Part shown: piece after piece, positions 37,905 through 45,439 of the stretch
Layout: every line of letters starts with the position of its first letter
Numbering within the stretch: position 1 is the stretch's first letter
Source of the DNA: Saprospiraceae bacterium
GTDB lineage: Bacteria > Bacteroidota > Bacteroidia > Chitinophagales > Saprospiraceae
Length of the DNA: 52,765 bases
Direction of reading: 5' to 3'
Assembly (NCBI GenBank): GCA_022448955.1
Contig: JAKVCU010000015.1
Coordinates: 1-52,765, forward strand
Program-made: the position numbers and the translations under genes
Notes under the pieces: model-generated
What the model saw: only the letters and a program-made list of their open reading frames with translations
Databases searched by the model: none
Told to the model about the DNA's origin: nothing

Positions 37905-39107
37905 TTATTTATTCATCCATTCAATGGCCTCATCTAGTATATCAGATGCGACACTTTTCTTTGACTTTAACTCAAATTTCTTGATCTTATTGTCTTTAGA
38001 TAAGATTGTAATTTGATTGGTATCATGATTAAATCCAGCACCTGGATCTTTTAGAGAATTCAACACAATAAAATCAAAGTTTTTCTTTTTTAATTTGCCT
38101 ATTGCATTAGCTTCTTCATTATTGGTTTCGAGAGCAAACCCAATTAATAATTGATGCTTTTGCTTTTGTTGACCCAAACTCGCTGCGATATCTGGATTTT
38201 TTACCAGCTCTAAGATAAGATTTTCTGATTTTTTCTTAATCTTTTCGAGAGCTTGTTCTTTTGGGCGATAGTCCGAAACTGCTGCTGCTAAAATAGCGAT
38301 ATCCATTGCTGGGAAATGCTGCTTTGCGGCAGCATACATCTGATCTGCACTTTCTACTTTAACTAAATTTAAAGCGGGATGACTTAGATCAAGGCGAGAT
38401 GGGCCCAGAATAAGGCATACCTCCGCCCCTCTTCGAAGGGCATCCTTTGCAAGGGCAAGGCCCATTTTACCAGAAGAGCGATTACCAATAAAGCGCACAG
38501 GATCGATGGCTTCGAAGGTTGGGCCTGCTGTAATTAAGACTTTTTTACCCTGAAGGTCTTTTCCTTTTTGAAAATGATGCGCTAGCACTTCTACAATTTG
38601 TGCTGGCTCTGCCATTCGCCCCGCTCCACTCAATCCACTAGCTAATTCTCCTATACCCACTGGAATTAAGTGATTGCCATAAGAGATCAACTTTTTCAGG
38701 TTGGCCTGATTAGCAGGATGTGCCCACATATCTAAGTCCATTGCTGGCGCGAAAAAAATAGGGCAGCGAGCAGAGAGATATACGGCTACGACCATACTAT
38801 CGCAAATAGCATTGGCCATTTTGGCCATGCTAGTAGCAGTTAGTGGAGCCACTACCATAAGATCAGCCCACAAACCAAGTTCTACATGATTATTCCAACT
38901 TGCACCAGAGCTCACTTCTTGGTGCACCTCATTTTTGGAAAGGGTGGCTAGTGTCAGCGGTGTGATAAATTTAGTGGCAGCTTCTGTCATAATGATACGT
39001 ACCTGCGCACCCGACTTCACTAACAATCTTGTAAGTGTCGCAATTTTATATGCTGCAATACTTCCAGTAACAGCGAGCAGAATCTTCTTGTCTTTGAGGG
39101 TAGCCAT
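37905..39107 (-). CDS. coaBC: Bifunctional phosphopantothenoylcysteine decarboxylase / synthase
   Basis: The protein makes 4'-phosphopantetheine in coenzyme A synthesis: the C-terminal CoaB half joins Cys to phosphopantothenate and the N-terminal flavin CoaC half decarboxylates it. In the 400 residues, CoaC is about 1-185 with GSIAAYK, the catalytic His in [13 protein letters not shown], and PAMDLDMW. CoaB follows from about 190 with [26 protein letters not shown] and AAVSDYRPK. Two catalytic-loop residues differ from E. coli: the PxMN Asn is Asp (PAMD) and the ACGD Cys is Ser ([11 protein letters not shown]). I believe both changes are common in Bacteroidota. It lies 279 bp downstream of rpoZ and is tightly coupled to DUF4835. 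Confidence 0.94.
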   Translation of the reverse strand: MATLKDKKILLAVTGSIAAYKIATLTRLLVKSGAQVRIIMTEAATKFITPLTLATLSKNEVHQEVSSGASWNNHVELGLWADLMVVAPLTATSMAKMANAICDSMVVAVYLSARCPIFFAPAMDLDMWAHPANQANLKKLISYGNHLIPVGIGELASGLSGAGRMAEPAQIVEVLAHHFQKGKDLQGKKVLITAGPTFEAIDPVRFIGNRSSGKMGLALAKDALRRGAEVCLILGPSRLDLSHPALNLVKVESADQMYAAAKQHFPAMDIAILAAAVSDYRPKEQALEKIKKKSENLILELVKNPDIAASLGQQKQKHQLLIGFALETNNEEANAIGKLKKKNFDFIVLNSLKDPGAGFNHDTNQITILSKDNKIKKFELKSKKSVASDILDEAIEWMNK

Positions 39108-39136
39108 TTAAACATGATAAATGATAAAATACGGCC

Positions 39137-39159
39137 AAGCGGCTAGTCAAAATTGCTTG
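39137..39159 (+). repeat. Dispersed 23-nt repeat, copy 2
   Basis: Identical over 23 nt to 24992-25014. It lies in the 279-bp gap between coaBC and rpoZ. Confidence 0.85.
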
Positions 39160-39240
39160 AATCATAAAATTGTCCTTACGAAAATTATAAGTAACTGACG
39201 AGAGGAAAGTTACGTATGATTTTTGAACGAACGTAAAGAC

Positions 39241-39257
39241 CTGTCTGCCTATGGCTG
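39241..39257 (-). repeat. Dispersed 17-nt motif, copy 2 (inverted)
   Basis: CTGTCTGCCTATGGCTG is the exact reverse complement of 25027-25043. Relative to the 23-nt repeat it is inverted and further away (81 nt against 12 nt), so the two motifs behave as separate modules of an intergenic repeat. Confidence 0.8.
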
Positions 39258-39279
39258 ATTTTTATCGTACCGATCCCAA

Positions 39280-39291
39280 CCTGCCGGCAGG
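39280..39291 (+). repeat. CCTGCCGGCAGG palindrome
   Basis: A perfect 12-nt palindrome followed by CACAGTTTCGGTC and ACTACTTAGTAG. It resembles the element at 36920-36963 on the opposite strand. Confidence 0.55.
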
Positions 39292-39346
39292 CACAGTTTC
39301 GGTCAAACTACTTAGTAGGAGGAAATCAGGTAAGTAATAAAATTAG

Positions 39347-39382
39347 AAAGGCATCCCTCCTATTGAAGAAAGGAATGCCTTT
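39347..39382 (-). terminator. Hairpin after rpoZ
   Basis: AAAGGCAT (39347-39354) pairs with ATGCCTTT (39375-39382) starting 4 bp beyond the rpoZ stop; on the minus strand it is followed by CTAATTTTATTA. It may attenuate read-through from bamD-rpoZ into coaBC. Confidence 0.55.
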
Positions 39383-39386
39383 TCAA

Positions 39387-39725
39387 TTATTGATGTTTTT
39401 TCTTTTTGTTGTAGCGATGGTAGATATCCTCATCCAAGTATTGTGTCATAGCAATAATAGATGGATTTGGAAGACGCTCATAAAACTTAGAAATTTCAAT
39501 TTGCTCTTTGTTCTCGTTAATTTCTTCGATAGTGTCAGAAGAAACAGCAAATTCTTCTAGTTTTTGGTGTAGTTCATGCTTTAGATCTACCGATAACTGA
39601 TTAGCACGCTTAGCTACGATGGCTAAAGTTTCGTAAATGTTTCCAGTATCTCTTACCAGACGATGGATATTCCGTGCTTGAACATTAGGATCTAAACCTT
39701 GAACCTGAGTTTTAATATCTGACAT
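39387..39725 (-). CDS. rpoZ: RNA polymerase omega subunit (Bacteroidota type)
   Basis: The 112-residue protein matches the Bacteroidota omega/Rpb6-like family: RNIHRLVRDTGNIYETLAIVAKRANQLS contains the ARRANQL-type helix that packs against beta-prime, followed by an EFAVSSDTIEEI segment and a basic tail. Omega helps assemble and stabilise RNA polymerase. It lies 21 bp after bamD and upstream of coaBC, the conserved order in this phylum, which supports the call strongly. Confidence 0.92.
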   Translation of the reverse strand: MSDIKTQVQGLDPNVQARNIHRLVRDTGNIYETLAIVAKRANQLSVDLKHELHQKLEEFAVSSDTIEEINENKEQIEISKFYERLPNPSIIAMTQYLDEDIYHRYNKKKKHQ

Positions 39726-39746
39726 ATTAGAATGAATTTATATCTC

Positions 39747-40568
39747 TTATGAATTAGAAGCGGCCTTCCTTAGATCGCTCAATTTTCCTTCTGCTTTTTG
39801 TTCAAAAGAGCGAACATCTTTAGAAAAGCTACTATTAGGGTAACGTCTAAGAAATTCAGAAGTTTCTTTTAAAACGTCACTATATCGTTCTTCTTGCCTA
39901 TCCACTATACTATTTTCTGCCAATTCGAAAGCAGAATTGATGATCATGTAGCGAATTTCTTCAATATTAGCAGTTTCTGGGAAATCTTTCAAGACATTTT
40001 CAAAAGTTTGTATAGCTGCTTGATATTGGCGCAAGTCAAAATAAAGTTTTGCTCCTTCAAATGCTTTCTTTTCTAACTTCAAACGCATTTCATCAATCAG
40101 ACGGTTGCATTGAGCTACTTTCTCACTTTGAGGATAAGTATTGACAAATAATTGAAATTCGTCAATTGCCTTTTCCGTGTAGGATTGATCCAGACGGAAA
40201 ATAGGAGATAATTGATAATTTGAATATGCAGCCATGAAATCTGCTTCTTCCCTAAAATCACTAGAACTATAGGTATTAGCAAAATTCTTAAAATAATAAG
40301 ATGCCAAAATATATCTACCTAAATAATAGTAAGTATAGGCATATTTGTAGTAGATATCTTCCGCTTCTTGACGGCCACGATAACTACCAATAATCAACTC
40401 GTACAAGGTTTGTGCCTTTTGGTACTCTTCCTCTGCGTAGTAGGCTTCTGCTTTTTCGTAGATGGCTTTCACATCTCCACTTGAACGGATACGTTCGAAT
40501 TCACTCTTACAAGAAGTAAGGGCTAAGAACATCCCACCTAATAATAATAAAAGTCTTGTATTTTTCAT
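39747..40568 (-). CDS. bamD: Outer-membrane assembly lipoprotein BamD
   Basis: The start is the ATG at 40568, giving a lipoprotein signal peptide MKNTRLLLLLGGMFLALTSC with lipobox Cys20. The frame stays open 31 codons upstream, but that extension has no signal. The 273-residue mature chain is five TPR-like helical pairs (AIYEKAEAYYAEEEYQKAQTLYELII, YYLGRYILASYYFKNFANTYSSS, AAIQTFENVLKDFPE), matching BamD/YfiO. It anchors the BAM complex that inserts beta-barrels into the outer membrane. It heads the bamD-rpoZ-coaBC-DUF4835 cluster. Confidence 0.93.
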   Translation of the reverse strand: MKNTRLLLLLGGMFLALTSCKSEFERIRSSGDVKAIYEKAEAYYAEEEYQKAQTLYELIIGSYRGRQEAEDIYYKYAYTYYYLGRYILASYYFKNFANTYSSSDFREEADFMAAYSNYQLSPIFRLDQSYTEKAIDEFQLFVNTYPQSEKVAQCNRLIDEMRLKLEKKAFEGAKLYFDLRQYQAAIQTFENVLKDFPETANIEEIRYMIINSAFELAENSIVDRQEERYSDVLKETSEFLRRYPNSSFSKDVRSFEQKAEGKLSDLRKAASNS

Positions 40569-40719
40569 AGGCCTGCAAAAATAGCACAATTTATTAAAAG
40601 AATCTAGCGTACATTTCAATAGAGTGAAAAAGGATGAGGAAAGTTGGCTATTCCATAACATTTATTGGACTTTTTTAGCATATTGGACTTCCAAATCAAT
40701 ATGGTGAACAAGGTAATTG

Positions 40720-41646
40720 ATGAAGCAGTTAGACGAATTTAGGATTTATTACAATCATACCATCCATCCCGAATTACTTCGGATGGAAAGGAAGCGAATT
40801 CGGCTACTCCGTTTATTGTTCTTTTCTGCCATCTTTGTCACCGCTATACTCATATTAGGATTGGTCATCGATCTCTTAGTCGTCTCTTTATTCATGATGA
40901 TCCCCATAGGTTTTTATGTTACTTTTTTGTTGTACCGAATGCGTCAATTTGTACTGACCTTTAAGCCAAGGATCATGAACCTTATCTTGGATTTTATCGA
41001 TGACAGTATCAACTATGGGACGCTCAAATACGATGCCAAAAAGTTTATACCGAGTACTACCTTTAAGGCAAGCAAGCTGTTTGAGACCCCAGCTCCTTAT
41101 TACAAGGGAGAAGACTACATTACAGGAAGTATTGGCTCATTGGATTTTGAACTTTGCGAATTAGATGTAAAGGAATACTCTCCTGTCCGTAATCGTTTAA
41201 ACTATGTTTTTAAAGGGGTATTCTTAAGAGCGGAGTTTAATGCCCCAATTACGGGGCAAGTTGTCGTTTGGCCAAGAGCATTTAGGCAATATCTGATTAA
41301 AACGATCAAAGCATTTACTTGGGAACGTGGAAGCGATGTGTCGATGGAAATTTTGAATGAAGAATTTCTCGAACACTTCATGGTTTATGCTACCCCTCAT
41401 ACGCATGTTGTAAGGCTTCTTACAGAAGATATGCAGGATGCAGTACTGGAGTATCGCAAGAAAATTGATAAAGAGATTTATCTATCCATTTTAGATAATG
41501 AAATTTATATTGCCGTAACAGAGCCAAAGGATATATTGGAACCCAATATTTTCATATCAAACCTTAGTTTTGAATTGGTGCGAGCGTTTTTTGAAGATGT
41601 GCAAGTACTGCTTAGTATTTTAGAAGATTTCGATAGATCACATTAA
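40720..41646 (+). CDS. DUF3137 family membrane protein
   Basis: From the ATG at 40720 (the TTG just before is less likely) the protein has 308 residues, with two adjacent membrane helices (about 28-70, LLFFSAIFVTAILILGLVIDLLVVSLFMMIPIGFYVTFLLY). A soluble domain follows with the family pattern YYKGEDYITGSIGSLDFELCELDV, NYVFKGVFLRAEF and GQVVVWP. The family's function is not established. It is divergent from bamD, with about 150 bp between the starts that must contain both promoters. Confidence 0.85.
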   Translation: MKQLDEFRIYYNHTIHPELLRMERKRIRLLRLLFFSAIFVTAILILGLVIDLLVVSLFMMIPIGFYVTFLLYRMRQFVLTFKPRIMNLILDFIDDSINYGTLKYDAKKFIPSTTFKASKLFETPAPYYKGEDYITGSIGSLDFELCELDVKEYSPVRNRLNYVFKGVFLRAEFNAPITGQVVVWPRAFRQYLIKTIKAFTWERGSDVSMEILNEEFLEHFMVYATPHTHVVRLLTEDMQDAVLEYRKKIDKEIYLSILDNEIYIAVTEPKDILEPNIFISNLSFELVRAFFEDVQVLLSILEDFDRSH

Positions 41647-41769
41647 TTTATGTCCATTTTTACAACTAAGTCAAAAGCATCTGCGTTGGAATTATTATCA
41701 ATTAATATTTAGCAAATAATTACATCTTACCACAAAGCCCTTTTTAGGAATTTTAAATTAAAAAAACTT

Positions 41770-42678
41770 ATGAAACAATTGTTTTGGATTTTTCTAGTTG
41801 GCTCACTCCTTATGGGATTCAGATCTACTTCTCAAACCATCGGGAAGAAAGAAACCACTCCAGAAATTGAAAATTCGCTGCTCTGGGAAATCGAAGGTAA
41901 AGGCCTAGATAAAACCTCCTACCTATTTGGTACCATTCACATGATTGGTAAAGAAGACTTCGTATTGACTGCTCCTACCCAAAAAGCATTTGATGATTCA
42001 GAAAGGGTTGCTTTTGAGATTGATTTAGAAGAAATGATGGATGTCTCCGCTATGATGCCACTTATGATGAAAGCATTTATGGCCAATGATACTACTTTGA
42101 GCGATTTACTAACAGAAGAGCAGTATACTAAAGTAGATAAGCACTTCCAAAAGTTAGGAATTCCATTGATGTTCTTAGAGCGTTTGAAGCCGATGTTTTT
42201 ATCTATGATGGCTTCTGAAGATCTTACTACTGGACAAGCAACAGGTGATATCGTTTCTTATGAAATGAAACTGATGGAAAGAGCCAACTCACAAAGCAAA
42301 GAAATTGATGGCTTAGAAACAGCAGAATTCCAGATGAGTATGTTCGATAGTATTCCTTACAAGATACAAGCACAGATGCTTATGGATGCATTAGAAGGCA
42401 CTGGTGATGGAAATTCTGCAGATTTTGACCTCATGGTTGACCTCTACAAAAAGCAGGATATTGCAGCTATGCAGCAGCTAATGGAAGGGGATGGCACCTT
42501 GGCCCAATATGAAGATTTATTACTAGTACAAAGAAATAAGAACTGGATCCCAATTATGGCTGATATGATGGCCAAAAACTCCATTTTCTTTGCTGTTGGT
42601 GCGGGGCACCTCGGCGGACAAATGGGCGTCGTCAACCTTTTGCGCCAAGCAGGATATATAGTTAAGCCAATAAAGTAA
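41770..42678 (+). CDS. TraB/GumN family protein (Tiki-like)
   Basis: The 302-residue protein has an N-terminal signal-like helix (MKQLFWIFLVGSLLMGFRST) and the two hallmark motifs of the TraB/GumN/Tiki fold: YLFGTIHMIGKEDF near residue 54 (GxxH) and FFAVGAGHLGGQMGVVNLLRQAGY at the C-terminus (GxxH plus GxxxLLxxxGY), with Glu-rich helices between (FEIDLEEMMDV). Related Tiki proteins are metalloproteases, so a periplasmic or membrane-tethered peptidase is plausible; a substrate is not visible. The remains of a universal stress gene follow directly. Confidence 0.88.
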   Translation: MKQLFWIFLVGSLLMGFRSTSQTIGKKETTPEIENSLLWEIEGKGLDKTSYLFGTIHMIGKEDFVLTAPTQKAFDDSERVAFEIDLEEMMDVSAMMPLMMKAFMANDTTLSDLLTEEQYTKVDKHFQKLGIPLMFLERLKPMFLSMMASEDLTTGQATGDIVSYEMKLMERANSQSKEIDGLETAEFQMSMFDSIPYKIQAQMLMDALEGTGDGNSADFDLMVDLYKKQDIAAMQQLMEGDGTLAQYEDLLLVQRNKNWIPIMADMMAKNSIFFAVGAGHLGGQMGVVNLLRQAGYIVKPIK

Positions 42679-42683
42679 CATTC

Positions 42684-43058
42684 TCCTATCGATATGTCCT
42701 GTGTATTTCATGCAGGGTATATCGTCCTTTTCTATTTCTCTAAAGTGACAAACGCCAGCCTTGAGATTCCTCATCGAGTTACATCTTCTCTTCCTTATTT
42801 GAACCGCCTTATTTCCTGAGCAAAGAAACCTTAGTACAATTCAAAGAATTATGGAAGTCATTCCATTGCGAAACGCACATTGAAAGAGGCTTTAGCATTG
42901 AAAAAGGTATTCGCTCCTTTGCACAAGATATTAAGGCCAAACTGATTGTCATCTCCAACCATCAAAAGAATCCACTCAAAAGGATTTTCTCTGGCAGCAA
43001 TGTTGAAGCATTAGTCAATCATGCGGATTTGCCAGTATTGAGTATTGATTTCCGGTAA
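42684..43058 (+). pseudogene. Universal stress protein (UspA) remnant
   Basis: In the frame ending with TAA at 43056-43058, about 95 codons read as the C-terminal half of a UspA protein: ETHIERGFSIEKGIRSFAQ, AKLIVISNHQKNPLKRIFSGS, VEALVNHADLPVLSIDFR, matching the family's ...GI..FA...LIV...G..KR.F.GS..E.LV....PVL ending. Upstream, a different frame gives FSKVTNASLEI, which resembles the early UspA strand and helix, but it ends in a stop and neither frame supplies a proper start or the N-terminal nucleotide-binding half. I infer a truncated, frameshifted gene. Confidence 0.75.
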
Positions 43059-43060
43059 TT

Positions 43061-43222
43061 AAGGGTTCCGGCAAAAAATAACCTACCCGTTTTTGCAGCC
43101 CTTTTTCCAGATGACATCGTTGTTCATCAGTCGTGTAGCTAAGGCTATACTCCCTTTTCACGCCTTGCCCTCTAAAAAAATGATCTGCAAAAACTCAGGT
43201 AGTTTATTTATTTCCGAACCCC
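43061..43222. repeat. Imperfect palindromic element (MITE/REP-like), about 160 bp
   Basis: The outer arms match as inverted repeats: CTGCAAAAAC...GGTAG.TTATTT...CCG.AACCC read inward from each end (43061-43110 against about 43170-43222), centred on 43141/43142 in TAGCTAAGGCTA. The right end reaches the stop codon of the following leftward gene. The centre resembles that of the element at 46013-46156 (TAGCCTTGGCTA). No ORF lies inside. Confidence 0.7.
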
Positions 43223-43926
43223 TAAAAACTATAAGTCACCGCCAAATCCTGAAGTATTAATAAATCGCCGGTGGTAATCACCTCATCAAGCACTTTTTCT
43301 TCTTTATCAAGCCCCCAGTAAGGAACTTCTTGATAGAGCAGATTACCGTTGGCACCAAAATTAACGCGTGCATTGATCCGATCCGTGATTTGGATATTAA
43401 ACCCAATAGCGAGTACAATACCTAAGTCTGAATATCTTGTATTCCAAGATGTCTCATCTAATACTTCGAGAACTTCTCTAGTCTCCACTCTTTCTATTTG
43501 TTCTCGGGCATTTATATTTGCATTTCGAATTCTACCGAAAAAATCTATTGCCCCGATTAGGCTGTATCGACCATAACGGAACCATTCTCTTTCATAACCT
43601 AACGACAAAGAGTAATTTGTCTGTTGATCGAATACACTCAAGACAAATAAATTTGTCGAATCAGAAATACTGGATTTAATGTCAGCAATTCTTCTCCAAT
43701 TAGGGTATACCAAGGCTCGATTATCTGCTCCAATCTTAATTCGAATTTTCCCTACCTCAAGCTTTTGTTTATAAATCAATTCCATATCTAAGGCACCATC
43801 CCCTCCCCAGTTTCCTGGAAAAACAGTCAGGCCGATGTCATACTTGAAAGATGTTACTGCTTCCTGTGCAAGAATAAAATGGTGAAAAACAAATAAAAAA
43901 AGGATTGCAAGACTTACTTTTCTCAT
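43222..43926 (-). CDS. Outer-membrane beta-barrel protein of unknown function
   Basis: The 234-residue protein has a signal peptide (MRKVSLAILFLFVFHHFILAQ), then about eight to ten amphipathic strands with aromatic girdles (FKYDIGLTVFPGNWGG, MELIYKQKLEVGKIRIKIGAD, YSLSLGYEREWF, RYSLIGAIDFFGRI, LGIVLAIGFNIQI) and a terminal Phe (LAVTYSF), the barrel insertion signature. There is no T9SS sorting domain. The family is not recognised. Its stop codon lies at the edge of the palindromic element. Confidence 0.75.
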   Translation of the reverse strand: MRKVSLAILFLFVFHHFILAQEAVTSFKYDIGLTVFPGNWGGDGALDMELIYKQKLEVGKIRIKIGADNRALVYPNWRRIADIKSSISDSTNLFVLSVFDQQTNYSLSLGYEREWFRYGRYSLIGAIDFFGRIRNANINAREQIERVETREVLEVLDETSWNTRYSDLGIVLAIGFNIQITDRINARVNFGANGNLLYQEVPYWGLDKEEKVLDEVITTGDLLILQDLAVTYSF

Positions 43927-44340
43927 CGCTTTTTATTTTGAAAACGGTAGGTGATCGCTGGTGTTGTTTTCGGGAGAATATTAACGATTATGCGGATGAG
44001 TTGATTTTATAATTATATTTATTAATAAAATATTCTTATCCCTCTTTAGCTTGCCCTCTCTTTTAACCCCACTTTTCTACTGTTTGTCTAAGAAATCCAG
44101 ATCTCTATGGATTTTTTGGGTGCGTTTATCTATTGCCCCTGTTTTTGTCAAAAAAAGGTAACAAATTGAATAAAAATTACATCTATTATAAAGACAGATG
44201 TAAATCATTTCAAAACAATCATCCTCTTTCGCTTTGGCAAGTGAAGTTCATATTTGAGAAAAGATGACCGCTTGACTTCCAAAAGCACTCTACAAAGATC
44301 TCTATGATTGTTTTTAATCTCCCCTCAGATTAAAACTTTT

Positions 44341-44356
44341 GCGTCTCATGAGACGC
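44341..44356. promoter_or_regulatory. 16-nt perfect palindrome
   Basis: GCGTCTCATGAGACGC is fully self-complementary, in AT-rich DNA. A related 8-nt palindrome AGACGTCT lies about 50 bp downstream. It is a possible dimeric-regulator site; no owner is known. Confidence 0.35.
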
Positions 44357-44987
44357 TCTTATTACATTCTATTATTCTTTTGAAAGTATTATTCTACGGC
44401 ATAGACGTCTAATATCCTCTGGGTATAAGTAGAATTTTACCTTTAGAAAATTCTAACATCTCAGGATGTGAAATAGGATGCCCAAGAGCATCTTACTACT
44501 ATAATTTATTTTTAAAAACAAAATTTTTTAAATCATGGATGGAATTAATTTTCACCGAACCTGGCAATGTCAGGATTATTCAGCACCATTTATCACCAGT
44601 CACCAAGGGTCGACAAAAATTAAAAATTCAGTCACTACTTTGCAGCAAAACCAGGAGCGGCAGTCTCGCTCAGGACTTAAAACAGGAGTAGCTTCCTAAT
44701 TTTACTCTAAAGTAGCGTAGCCACTTGATCATTGATCTACTTATACTTTGCCATTCAAGTTGAAATCTTTTAGTTTTTGTCGATACCTTTCGACTTTATA
44801 GATTGTACTTACCATTCTTTTTTCTTTCCTAAATAAGAGATTTTCTCTCTTCTAATACAATTTTTTCAGTTATAGCACCTTCCTTGCAATTGCCATAAAA
44901 CCTTACTAACCAATACTTTAAATAACAAAAATCAATTATTTCCAAGCTTTGATATCGTAAAAAAAGCTTAAAGTTGAATCTCAGCTA

Positions 44988-45018
44988 TTGCATAAGTTAT
45001 AAAAGCAACTTAGCTTTG
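44988..45018 (+). promoter_or_regulatory. Predicted promoter of the arginine operon leader
   Basis: TTG (44988-44990), a 20-nt spacer and TAGCTTTG (45011-45018) fit the Bacteroidota TTG-N17-23-TAnnTTTG promoter. Transcription should begin at about 45022-45025, almost on top of the leader-peptide ATG, so the leader may be translated from a leaderless or nearly leaderless mRNA. Confidence 0.65.
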
Positions 45019-45023
45019 TGTTT

Positions 45024-45101
45024 ATGACGAAGGCATTTTTCACATATTATCCTATCATTAACATTCGCCGCCGTCGCCGTGTTTCACGTCGTCGCCCTTA
45101 G
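45024..45101 (+). CDS. Arg-rich leader peptide of the arginine operon
   Basis: A 25-codon ORF (ATG to TAG) ends in INIRRRRRVSRRRP: eight Arg codons among the last eleven residues, five of them consecutive, all CGC or CGT. It sits just after a good promoter and 338 nt before the first gene of the arginine operon, the layout of an attenuation leader peptide. Shortage of charged Arg-tRNA would stall ribosomes here. The final Arg codon, Pro codon and stop lie in a CGCCC-TTAG-GGGCG hairpin (45093-45106), which a stalled ribosome would leave folded and a terminating one would open. The peptide is too short for similarity searches to recognise easily. The call rests on codon content plus position. 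Confidence 0.75.
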   Translation: MTKAFFTYYPIINIRRRRRVSRRRP

Positions 45102-45439
45102 GGGCGTATATCTTCATATCACCTCCAGAGGTAGAGGGCTTCTACCCAATTTCAATTCGCTTTAGTATTTCGCAAAAAATTACTTTTCGATTTATCAAGG
45201 TTTTTTCTTAGCGTTGCCCGCTTTAAATGCACCGCTTAGTATCACTAAGCGAAGACAAAATCGGAAGGTTAACTTTTCTGCTTTACTTAACTGAAATTTA
45301 TTAACCTGATCGCTATCGATCTGGTCTAAGCATTTTGCTTTTCGATCTATTCGCACCTCTGTATCTGCGAATAGTATCCTCGCTCAAATGCTTTGTCCAG
45401 TCACTCGGTAAGACGCAATAGGCTATTGCCTAATCTGAA
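45102..45439 (+). promoter_or_regulatory. Structured 5' leader of the arginine operon
   Basis: The 338 nt between leader peptide and first gene contain a series of perfect stems: GGTAGA / TCTACC (45130-45146), CGCTTAG / CTAAGCG (45233-45251), AGGTTAA / TTAACCT (45266-45272 with 45301-45307), the long hairpin at 45321-45400, and GCAATAG / CTATTGC (45415-45429), which ends ten bases before the ATG. The T6 run at 45201-45206 is the best U-tract, but I could not find a stem ending exactly before it. A terminator / antiterminator choice is inferred, not demonstrated. Confidence 0.55.
45321..45400 (+). promoter_or_regulatory. 80-nt nested hairpin in the arg leader
   Basis: Three perfect paired blocks share one centre (45360/45361): CTGG / CCAG outermost, AAGCATTT (45328-45335) with AAATGCTT (45386-45393), and CTATTCGCA (45347-45355) with TGCGAATAG (45366-45374). 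The internal loops are symmetrical at 3x3 and 11x11. The common centre makes chance pairing unlikely. Confidence 0.65.

Larger units (their letters stand above)
43927..45023. other. Palindrome-rich non-coding region upstream of the arg leader
   Basis: No convincing gene lies here. Perfect inverted repeats are unusually dense: TTACATCT / AGATGTAA (44177-44203), GCGTCTCATGAGACGC (44341-44356), TAGAATTTT / AAAATTCTA (44430-44455) and GATGC / GCATC around 44478-44493. TACTTTGC boxes at about 44634 and 44749 resemble -7 elements. A 54-codon ATG ORF (44535-44699) has no recognisable features and is not called. Confidence 0.5.

Noticed and set aside
44334-44362. GCGTCTCATGAGACGC as an ArgR box
   Set aside because: It does not resemble the TGAATAATTATTCA-type ARG box and lies nearly 700 bp upstream of the leader.
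44535-44699. 54-codon ATG ORF upstream of the arg leader
   Set aside because: No signal peptide, domain, membrane helix or amino-acid bias; composition looks random and it overlaps promoter-like boxes.
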